Below are positions 58,184-64,000 of a stretch of 64,000 bases of DNA, one piece after another. The notes beneath the pieces were generated by a model that did not search any database, was not told the DNA's origin, and worked only from the letters and a program-made list of their open reading frames with translations. Each line of letters starts with the position of its first letter. The stretch's first letter is position 1. Both the position numbers and the translations under genes were made by a program. Source of the DNA: a virus; the IMG/VR virus record IMGVR_UViG_3300024265_000043, positions 19,715-83,714 of that record. One strand, given 5' to 3'.

Positions 58184-58650
58184 TATTAGCACTTGATTTA
58201 GGCACCAAAACAGGCTACGCTATTGGCGATAAAAAGGGCCCGATATCATCAGGAATGATGAATTTTGCCACCAAGCGCAATGAGGGCGGCGGGATGAGAT
58301 ACGTCAGGTTCTCCAGATGGTTGAAACATATAATCGCCCAACAGAGAATTACCGAGATATATTACGAGGAAGTCAGGCGTCACGCAGGTACTAACGCAGC
58401 TCACGTCTATGGTGGATTCATGTCTCACCTGACGGCGATCTGCGATGAGGTAGATAACGAGTTACCCTACCAGAGCATTCCAGTTGGAAGCATAAAAAAA
58501 CATGCAACAGGCCGAGGAAACGCTAGTAAGCCCGAGATGATCAGGGCGGCTATTACTAAGGGCTGGATGCCAAAAGGTAGCGAAGAAGACAACGAAGCGG
58601 ACGCGCTGCACATACTTGATTATGCAATAAATATATTGGGTGCCGAATGA
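58180..58650 (+). CDS. RuvC-like Holliday junction resolvase
   Basis: 156 residues from ATG 58180 (ATGA overlap). RNase H fold: MILALDLGTKTGYAI with Asp6, YYEEVRRHAG with Glu63/64, and a C-terminal DNEADALHIL with Asp138/Asp141. Resolves branched DNA produced by recombination before packaging. Fits with the RecT/YqaJ and SbcC-like genes. Short for RuvC but normal for phage versions. Confidence 0.9.
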   Translation: MILALDLGTKTGYAIGDKKGPISSGMMNFATKRNEGGGMRYVRFSRWLKHIIAQQRITEIYYEEVRRHAGTNAAHVYGGFMSHLTAICDEVDNELPYQSIPVGSIKKHATGRGNASKPEMIRAAITKGWMPKGSEEDNEADALHILDYAINILGAE

Positions 58651-58964
58651 GCGTCTACACTATCGGCTATACAATGTCCTACGATGTGGGGCTTAAGGAT
58701 CTAGGCGAAAACTTTAAAAAGGCTGGCAGGGATATGGCGGTTCAAAGAAATCATATCCCCTCAGACTATCCGGGTGGCATCATATTTGAGACCGTTAAAT
58801 TGGCAGAAAAATATATTGAGGCAAAGCGACTTCGAGGCTATGCTATCTATGAAGTAGATGCCGATTGGAATAATGACTGTGAGATTGATGAGAATGACGG
58901 AGAACTTGCATTTTGGAAGCACTTGATGATAACAAGTCAGATATTGAGAAAAGTATGTCCATAA
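58647..58964 (+). CDS. hypothetical protein, 105 aa
   Basis: ATGA overlap with the resolvase. A DADWNNDCEIDENDG acidic segment near the C terminus. Resembles small phage proteins with no known function. Confidence 0.6.
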   Translation: MSVYTIGYTMSYDVGLKDLGENFKKAGRDMAVQRNHIPSDYPGGIIFETVKLAEKYIEAKRLRGYAIYEVDADWNNDCEIDENDGELAFWKHLMITSQILRKVCP

Positions 58965-58983
58965 CAGCAACAATTGAGTTTAT

Positions 58984-59634
58984 ATGCTGAGAATCCTCTT
59001 TAAGATCAGTTTTTTGACATTAATCCTAAACGCGCAGGAAATACCTCCTGCCTACAAGATAGAAGCCCGTAATTGGTGGAATTCGGCCACTCAGGCGCAA
59101 AAAGACAACGCACTTGAGTATTCACGCTCCTTTGGCATAGATATCGGATCGAAAGCCATCCTTGAAACATCTGGCGGGAAGTATACCGATCATGGTGATG
59201 AGAAATCGTATGGGGATTTAGGTCTTAACATATCCTTATATCCATATCGAGCGCCAAAAGAATTTCAGGGAGCATTACAGCATTGGCTGGACAAAACAGG
59301 GATTGCCTTGCCAGTTATGAGCAAAAAAGCGTTTGTAGATTCGCTAAAGAATGGCTCAATGGCTTGGCATGGTCAACTTTGTAGAGATAAGCTTGATCAT
59401 GACATGTATTTGATGCGGAACAAGGGGAATAAGGACTTTGATGTTGCTTTCACTTACCCCGGGTGGAATCTGTGGGGTAAGAGAAAAATTGTTTGGATGA
59501 TAATGTCAAATCGAAGTGTGACCTCTATTGATGATGAAGTGTTGCTACATAAGTGGCGACGACGAACCCATCGGGCGCTTCTGGATTTGGCTTTTCAGGA
59601 ATTATTAAGAGGAGAATTGAAGAAATCACAATGA
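58984..59634 (+). CDS. secreted protein, possibly a lytic transglycosylase-like enzyme, 216 aa
   Basis: MLRILFKISFLTLILNA is a signal peptide. Residues about 55-80 (KAILETSGG then KSYGDLGLNI) resemble the catalytic Glu and SxG turn of soluble lytic transglycosylases; the rest does not show the whole fold. Could degrade peptidoglycan in lysis. Confidence in function is low. Its TGA overlaps the next ATG. Confidence 0.45.
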   Translation: MLRILFKISFLTLILNAQEIPPAYKIEARNWWNSATQAQKDNALEYSRSFGIDIGSKAILETSGGKYTDHGDEKSYGDLGLNISLYPYRAPKEFQGALQHWLDKTGIALPVMSKKAFVDSLKNGSMAWHGQLCRDKLDHDMYLMRNKGNKDFDVAFTYPGWNLWGKRKIVWMIMSNRSVTSIDDEVLLHKWRRRTHRALLDLAFQELLRGELKKSQ

Positions 59635-59984
59635 TTAGAATATTAACCACCGTCGAAAAATGGTTTGAGAGAATGCTAAAAAAGGCTCCTTACTATTTGG
59701 TATCTGCGCCTGATGATTATTTGCAATCAAATTACAAAAGATACCGAGTCATATATTGGGATTCGGGTAAAGTCAAACTCGCTGATTTTCGCGACCCAAT
59801 GTATACGAGGTACGGGCCCGACGTTCTCGCCACAATGTCATCATTAAAGCCAACCGGATTATGGCAGCAACGCAGAGAAGGCATAACTGACGAAGAATAT
59901 TTATTTATGAAAAGGGTATTCTCAGATACTTGTAAACTTCCTCTATTTGATTTAAACACTCTTAGAAAAAAGGCAAGAGAATAG
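59631..59984 (+). CDS. hypothetical protein, 117 aa
   Basis: ATG 59631 (ATGA overlap); the longer frame from 59553 runs inside the previous gene. Basic, mixed structure (YRVIYWDSGKVKLADFRDP). Unknown. Confidence 0.6.
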   Translation: MIRILTTVEKWFERMLKKAPYYLVSAPDDYLQSNYKRYRVIYWDSGKVKLADFRDPMYTRYGPDVLATMSSLKPTGLWQQRREGITDEEYLFMKRVFSDTCKLPLFDLNTLRKKARE

Positions 59985-59985
59985 G

Positions 59986-60552
59986 ATGGATGCTCAAAAT
60001 GCTCAATACTATCTCATTTACTCAATACTCGTTGCTGGGAAGTCTGCCAAATTTGCTGAGAAGAAAACCAATCTTTTTGTATCCGGTCGAAACGATGACG
60101 AATCACCTTTTGATCTCATTCGCAGATTAATGCGGGACGATATCTTAATGGATTATCTCAAGGTGTGCAAAACTGGTTGCTATACCAAACTGAACAAAAC
60201 ATTTCGAGGCATTGTAAACCTTGATGCTCAAACCTGCGACCTCACCGAATTAGAGGCTATCCACGGGATCGGCCCAAAGACCTCTAGGTTCTTCATTATG
60301 TGGACGAGACCCGATGAGCGATATGCAGCACTCGATACACACATATTAAAGTGGCTGAAGTATCTTGGCTATGACGTTCCAAAATCAACGCCAAGCGGGA
60401 ATAAATATATGGAGGTACAAGAGATCTTCCTGAAAGAAGCAGACGAGAGGGGCAGGAGCCCGCAAGAACTTGATGGGCAGATTTGGGAACATTGCCAACA
60501 AGGATTGCAGCGCGGTGGCTATTGGCCTGAAGAATTAAAGAAAAAAGGATAA
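59986..60552 (+). CDS. HhH-GPD-type DNA glycosylase (8-oxoG glycosylase-like)
   Basis: 188 residues. Helix-hairpin-helix LEAIHGIGPKTSRFFI with Lys98, the position of the lyase lysine in OGG/AGOG-type enzymes, and Asp117 in AALDTHILKWL, the catalytic aspartate. The N-terminal part is helical. Would excise oxidised bases from DNA. Followed at once by a MazG-like gene, linking nucleotide-pool cleaning with base repair. Confidence 0.72.
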   Translation: MDAQNAQYYLIYSILVAGKSAKFAEKKTNLFVSGRNDDESPFDLIRRLMRDDILMDYLKVCKTGCYTKLNKTFRGIVNLDAQTCDLTELEAIHGIGPKTSRFFIMWTRPDERYAALDTHILKWLKYLGYDVPKSTPSGNKYMEVQEIFLKEADERGRSPQELDGQIWEHCQQGLQRGGYWPEELKKKG

Positions 60553-60556
60553 AATA

Positions 60557-61093
60557 ATGGCGGAGAAAACGCTATCTCAATTCGCTGATGAGCATTATGA
60601 ATGGATTGAATCTGTTGGATGGGCTGGCGTTAGAACGCCTTTAGAAAGCCTAGGCAGAATTGGATCAGAAATTGGCGAACTCGTTAATGAGTGCCGTGGT
60701 GACAAATTGGGCGATGGGTTTGAAGCGGAATTATCCGATGTGATTTTGGCGTCCATTACTGCTATAAAAGAATCCCAGCGACTCAGTACCTTTGAAGATC
60801 GTGAAATTTGGATGATAGCCAAGAGATGTTATGAGAGCCGTTATTATCCTGAATTTGAAGTAAGTGAATTCCCCACAATATTCGGAGCAATCAGTTATGG
60901 ATTTGTGGTGCTAGGCAATGCAATCAATGAGCAGAATAGACGAGGGGATCAAGGTATAGTTGTGCATCGAATACACGAGATCATTAATTATTTTTTAGCA
61001 GTAGCTCACAAAGCAGGCATCAACATCAATGACGCCCTCACTGAGAAAATGGCAAAGAATCAGATCAAAGGCAATCGCGGGAGGAAGAAATAA
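60557..61093 (+). CDS. MazG-like nucleotide pyrophosphohydrolase
   Basis: 178 residues. RIGSEIGELVNEC and ELSDVILASI give the ExxE...ExxD metal-binding pattern of the all-alpha NTP-PPase group. A second helical half (about 95-170) may be a dimerisation part. Hydrolyses NTPs or (p)ppGpp-like substrates in known members. AAGGATAAAATA precedes the ATG. Confidence 0.8.
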   Translation: MAEKTLSQFADEHYEWIESVGWAGVRTPLESLGRIGSEIGELVNECRGDKLGDGFEAELSDVILASITAIKESQRLSTFEDREIWMIAKRCYESRYYPEFEVSEFPTIFGAISYGFVVLGNAINEQNRRGDQGIVVHRIHEIINYFLAVAHKAGININDALTEKMAKNQIKGNRGRKK

Positions 61094-61341
61094 TGGCTAG
61101 AAAATATTACTTCGCCTCTTATGCAAAACATCATAAGAATGTAGCGTTGCGCGAAATGGCTGCGGAATTTTATAGCGTAGTAATTCATCAATATCATCCA
61201 ATAGAATTCATTGAGCGGTGCAATAAATTGCCTGGGGATCAGAGATATGTATTAATCAACTGGCAAGAAATGTCCACGGATTCAGGTAGGGGAGCCTACA
61301 AAAATCAATCAAATCGAATGATAAGATTTATAGAGGGATAA
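61093..61341 (+). CDS. hypothetical protein, 82 aa
   Basis: TAATG start after MazG. Helical, aromatic-rich (AAEFYSVVIHQYHPIEF). No family. Confidence 0.6.
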   Translation: MARKYYFASYAKHHKNVALREMAAEFYSVVIHQYHPIEFIERCNKLPGDQRYVLINWQEMSTDSGRGAYKNQSNRMIRFIEG

Positions 61342-61342
61342 C

Positions 61343-61591
61343 ATGGAATTAAAAACCAAATTCAAATATATTTACTTCGAGAAAGTACATGACAGCGGCA
61401 AAACTTCGCGATGGGCTTGTTATAATAATAAGTCTCACGATTTGCTTGGAGATATTTATTGGTATTCAGGTTGGCGGCAATATTGCTTCTTCCCATCTTA
61501 TGAAACTTTTTTCAGCGGCGGATGCTTGGAGGATATTACATCGTTTATGAAAGAGCTGAGAACATTTGAATTAGAGGAGAGGGAGAAATGA
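61343..61591 (+). CDS. hypothetical protein, 82 aa
   Basis: ATG 61343 with GAGGGATAAC. Trp/Tyr-rich beta protein (GDIYWYSGWRQYCFF). ATGA overlap with the next gene. Confidence 0.6.
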   Translation: MELKTKFKYIYFEKVHDSGKTSRWACYNNKSHDLLGDIYWYSGWRQYCFFPSYETFFSGGCLEDITSFMKELRTFELEEREK

Positions 61592-61893
61592 ATATAGAAT
61601 ATGTTGAAAAATGCCCAAGATGCAACGGGGTTTCAGTTCAACCATATCAAATTCTATCTGATATTTTGAAGTCTCGTAAGATGTGGAAAATAGATTGCAG
61701 TGAATGCGCCTTGTCTATGATTATGGACGACAGGCAATCTCTTATTAAGGCATGGAACTCGCGTCCCGTAGAAAATGCTCTACAAGCCCATATCAAGGAA
61801 TTAGATGGACTTGTTCAACAGGCCGTTAATGGCGCAATTAATCCTAGGCTTTTAGTGGAGAAATTAAAATTAGTAAGGGAGCGCCAACCATGA
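61588..61893 (+). CDS. Lar-like zinc-finger protein, copy B, 101 aa
   Basis: EKCPRCNGVSVQP, then DCSECALSMIMDDRQ and KAWNSRPVENALQA follow the Lar layout, with a helix after it. Resembles the gene at 51122 in its AWNSRP/SWNSRP ending. Possible protection from host restriction (inference). Confidence 0.65.
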   Translation: MNIEYVEKCPRCNGVSVQPYQILSDILKSRKMWKIDCSECALSMIMDDRQSLIKAWNSRPVENALQAHIKELDGLVQQAVNGAINPRLLVEKLKLVRERQP

Positions 61894-62231
61894 GCAAGAT
61901 AACGGATATACCAAGTTTTGAAAAAGAAATGAATGGTGAAATTGATTCCCTCGTTGAAGATATTGAAGCCAGTATAGATAGAAGTTTAGAAGGCGATTAT
62001 GGCTTAGAAGGTAGCATTGAGGCAACCAAGGATAATATAGCAAATGCTGCTTGTTATCTTCAAAGAGCAATCATCGCCTCATTTTGGACTGATGGCGGCA
62101 TTAAGAATGGCGACGGAAAATATGTAATTGAAACCGAACGGAGCCAGCAACTCGTAATGATGAGCGCTGGCGGCTCAATGGGTTCGATTGCTGAGAGCAA
62201 AATCATACGTCATTTCAAGATGCCTTCGTAA
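61890..62231 (+). CDS. hypothetical protein, 113 aa
   Basis: ATGA start. Acidic helical N terminus, Gly/Ser-rich end (MMSAGGSMGSIAESK). Unknown. The last gene before the TnpB insertion. Confidence 0.6.
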   Translation: MSKITDIPSFEKEMNGEIDSLVEDIEASIDRSLEGDYGLEGSIEATKDNIANAACYLQRAIIASFWTDGGIKNGDGKYVIETERSQQLVMMSAGGSMGSIAESKIIRHFKMPS

Positions 62232-62293
62232 TATCATAATTAAGGGAATAAAATAATTCTTGCAAGTAAATAAGCAGAGTTGTAACATCACTT

Positions 62294-63448
62294 ATGCATA
62301 GAGGATTTACAGTCAAGATATATCCAAACAAGGCTCAAGAAGAGTTGCTTGGAAAAAATTTCGGGTGCTGTCGATGGGTTTATAATCATATGCTTGTTAT
62401 CAGTCAGAAAAAATATCATCGGACTGGAAAGACTTTAAGTGGTAGAGATATGCAATATTACTTACCTAAACTCAAAAAACAATATCCTTGGCTCGCAGAA
62501 GCGGGTAGCCAATCGCTTCAAATTGTTTGTCATAATTTGGCCGATGCATACAATCGTTTTTTTAAAGGTCTTGCGAAATACCCAAAATTTAGGAAAAAGG
62601 GTAGTAGAGGTTCTTTTACATGCATTAATAATTCGCGGATTAATGAAACGCATGTTCGTATCCCCAAAATTGGGGAAATCCGATATCGCGGTGGAGATAT
62701 ACCAAATGGGATTGCCAAAAGATTTGTTATAAATGAAAGAGCGGGAAAATATTATTGTTCAATATTATTTGAAATTCCCCAGAAAAAGCCCTCCCCACTT
62801 CCAATAGATAATATTTTGGGGATTGATCTTGGAATCACAGATATGGTAGTAACGAGCCAGGGGCTTTCTGTAAAATCTACTCGTCCTATGAAAGAGGCCA
62901 AATCCAAATTGCAAGCGGCATCTAAGGCTTATTCTCGAACTGAAATAGGGAGTAACCGTCGCAAAAAAGCAAAGCAAAAGTTAAAATTGCTCCACGAAAA
63001 AGTCGCGAATCAGCGCAAAGATTTTAATCATAAATTATCAAGAATGTTCGTTGATAAAGGCGATAACCAAGCCTTTGCCGTTGAGGATTTGAATATTAAG
63101 GGAATGATGTCAAATCATAAATTGGCTTTTCATATATCCGATATGGGATGGCATCAATTTCTTACTTTCCTAGAGTATAAGGCCGCTGCTGTTGGCAAGC
63201 ACGTTATAAAAGTGGATAGGTATTTCCCGTCCAGCAAAACCTGCTCTGTATGTGGACTTGTACTAGAATCTTTGCCGCTTAATATCCGAGAGTGGACTTG
63301 CGAATGCGGAAGTATTCATCATAGAGATATTAATGCTGCAATAAATATTGCTTATGAGGCGGCGAGGAACTCCGTCTCTAAGCGTGGAGATCAGGTAACT
63401 CCATCAATATTGATGGCTCCGATCAATGAAGCGCGAAGTCCCGCTTAG
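62294..63448 (+). CDS. tnpB: TnpB, RNA-guided nuclease of the IS200/IS605 group
   Basis: 384 residues, full length. The RuvC catalytic residues are intact: Asp178 in GIDLGITD, Glu264 in VEDLNIKG, Asp345 in HRDINAAINIA. Zinc ribbon Cys317, Cys320, Cys336, Cys338. N-terminal helix-rich OrfB domain (MHRGFTVKIYPNKAQ). No TnpA transposase is beside it, so it is a lone element or uses one elsewhere. No ribosome site precedes ATG 62294. The stop codon lies in a hairpin that could be the end of its guide RNA. Confidence 0.95.
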   Translation: MHRGFTVKIYPNKAQEELLGKNFGCCRWVYNHMLVISQKKYHRTGKTLSGRDMQYYLPKLKKQYPWLAEAGSQSLQIVCHNLADAYNRFFKGLAKYPKFRKKGSRGSFTCINNSRINETHVRIPKIGEIRYRGGDIPNGIAKRFVINERAGKYYCSILFEIPQKKPSPLPIDNILGIDLGITDMVVTSQGLSVKSTRPMKEAKSKLQAASKAYSRTEIGSNRRKKAKQKLKLLHEKVANQRKDFNHKLSRMFVDKGDNQAFAVEDLNIKGMMSNHKLAFHISDMGWHQFLTFLEYKAAAVGKHVIKVDRYFPSSKTCSVCGLVLESLPLNIREWTCECGSIHHRDINAAINIAYEAARNSVSKRGDQVTPSILMAPINEARSPA

Positions 63449-63469
63449 GCGGAGCATTCCGATCTGCTC
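63380..63469 (+). ncRNA. putative omega/reRNA scaffold end of the TnpB element
   Basis: Hairpins CCGC/GCGG (63441-63444 with 63449-63452), containing the TnpB stop, and GAGCA/TGCTC (63452-63456 with 63465-63469) follow a GAAGTCCCGCTTAGGCGG pattern typical of IS605-type right ends. In known systems the guide RNA begins within tnpB and ends at the right end, so the guide would start near 63470. Exact limits are not visible. Confidence 0.4.
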
Positions 63470-63494
63470 ATGATTATTACTTAGAGGAGGAATT

Positions 63495-63665
63495 TTGGAA
63501 TCAAACTGCTGTAACACACCGATAGATAACGATAGTGATATTTGTGAATCTTGCGGCAAAATTTGTCAACCGATTGAGACAGAAGAAGAAGTCCGCGAAA
63601 GACTTCAGGGGCAGGATTCTGACTACGAATACATCAAAAATAATATTGGACTAACAGATCACTAG
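63495..63665 (+). CDS. small Cys-rich protein, 56 aa
   Basis: TTG 63495 with GAGGAGGAATT, a very strong site. CC, then CESCGKIC, suggests a zinc site in the first 25 residues; the rest is acidic. No family recognised. Confidence 0.5.
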   Translation: MESNCCNTPIDNDSDICESCGKICQPIETEEEVRERLQGQDSDYEYIKNNIGLTDH

Positions 63666-63675
63666 GAGGAATAAT

Positions 63676-63843
63676 ATGTATCTCATATCTCAAATCATTT
63701 CATCCATACCGATCATCGGGATTATAGGTTATGCCGTGTTGCTTTGCGTAGGAGCCCGCGAAAATAATGGCCGGATATTCTTTGGTGGTATTGCAGCTAT
63801 ATTTCTCATGGCGTTGGCCCACATCTGGAATTGGTGGGCATAA
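63676..63843 (+). CDS. two-pass membrane protein, 55 aa
   Basis: ATG 63676 with AGGAGGAATAAT. Hydrophobic helices at about 3-24 and 34-53 with a REN turn. TAATG overlap with the next gene. Confidence 0.6.
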   Translation: MYLISQIISSIPIIGIIGYAVLLCVGARENNGRIFFGGIAAIFLMALAHIWNWWA

Positions 63844-64000
63844 TGGATCAATACATACTGATGTGCCGAGAGGCGAAAGAGATACAAGAAGGGTGGGAGC
63901 CGAAGAGAGGGGATCAAGTAAGCGAATTCGCTGGGCCAACGAGTTTCCCTTGGGCATTCCCTCCTCGGTGGAAAGAATCATTTCCTACTACGCACTGGCT
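63843..64000 (+). CDS. N-terminal part of a phage hypothetical protein, cut by the window end
   Basis: ATG 63843 (TAATG). Begins MDQYILMCREAKEIQEGWEP, a paralog of the protein at 55499, then a Pro/Trp-rich loop (TSFPWAFPPRWKESF). Open to the window edge, 52 codons seen. Confidence 0.65.
   Translation, partial: MDQYILMCREAKEIQEGWEPKRGDQVSEFAGPTSFPWAFPPRWKESFPTTHW

Noticed and set aside
1-64000. CRISPR arrays, rRNA genes
   Set aside because: No regularly spaced direct repeats with unique spacers and no rRNA-like sequence were seen.

Overview
The window is part of the genome of a tailed bacteriophage with a long flexible tail (siphovirus type). The evidence is the gene content and order: a tail-assembly chaperone pair joined by a -1 frameshift, a 933-residue tape-measure protein, several very large tail-tip and fibre proteins, then phage replication and recombination genes. 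Genes are packed as in a phage, with ATGA, TAATG or 8-base overlaps almost everywhere. The terminase, portal, capsid and (if present) DNA polymerase genes are not in the window. The host cannot be named from the sequence. A small lipoprotein with a lipobox and a secreted enzyme candidate show only that the host is a bacterium with a standard secretion pathway.

Layout. (1) 1-15669, plus strand: tail module, running from the end of a probable tail-tube gene through chaperones, completion proteins, tape measure and three large tip or fibre proteins. (2) 15676-42488, minus strand: a 27-kb early-type block. From right to left it has small hypothetical genes, a beta sliding clamp, a DNA methyltransferase broken by a 19-bp tandem duplication, a cytosine-methyltransferase-like gene, many one- or two-pass membrane peptides, a lipoprotein, a Toprim protein, a Thg1-like 3'-5' polymerase, a SNF2 helicase, an HNH endonuclease, a tyrosine recombinase, an acyl carrier protein, a YqaJ exonuclease plus RecT annealase pair, a probable replication initiator and a DnaB helicase. 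(3) 42489-43747: 1.2 kb of AT-rich non-coding DNA between the two divergent arms, with direct repeats, palindromes and likely promoters. (4) 43748-64000, plus strand: a GntR-type regulator, a second set of structural genes (three proteins, one a 1229-residue fibre with a beta-propeller), then small accessory genes, a RecF/SbcC-like ATPase, a RuvC-like resolvase, a DNA glycosylase, a MazG-like pyrophosphohydrolase and a lone TnpB nuclease.

How the genes work together. Initiator and DnaB would load at the phage origin. The phage supplies its own clamp but no visible polymerase here, so a host polymerase may be used. YqaJ, RecT, the SbcC-like ATPase and the RuvC-like resolvase form a recombination set. 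MazG-like protein, glycosylase and methyltransferases deal with nucleotide pools and DNA damage or modification.

The most unusual signal is RNA structure. At least six short intergenic elements between 35.9 and 42.0 kb, all read on the minus strand, fold into the same architecture: an outer stem of about 7 bp, a first hairpin, usually a 2-nt linker, and a second hairpin that in most copies touches the 3' strand of the outer stem. Their stem sequences differ but stay paired. Related chains of hairpins lie at 50.4, 52.4-52.8 and 57.7-57.9 kb on the plus strand. I interpret the family as tRNA-like (acceptor plus T-arm-like) punctuation or 5' leader elements; this is inference.
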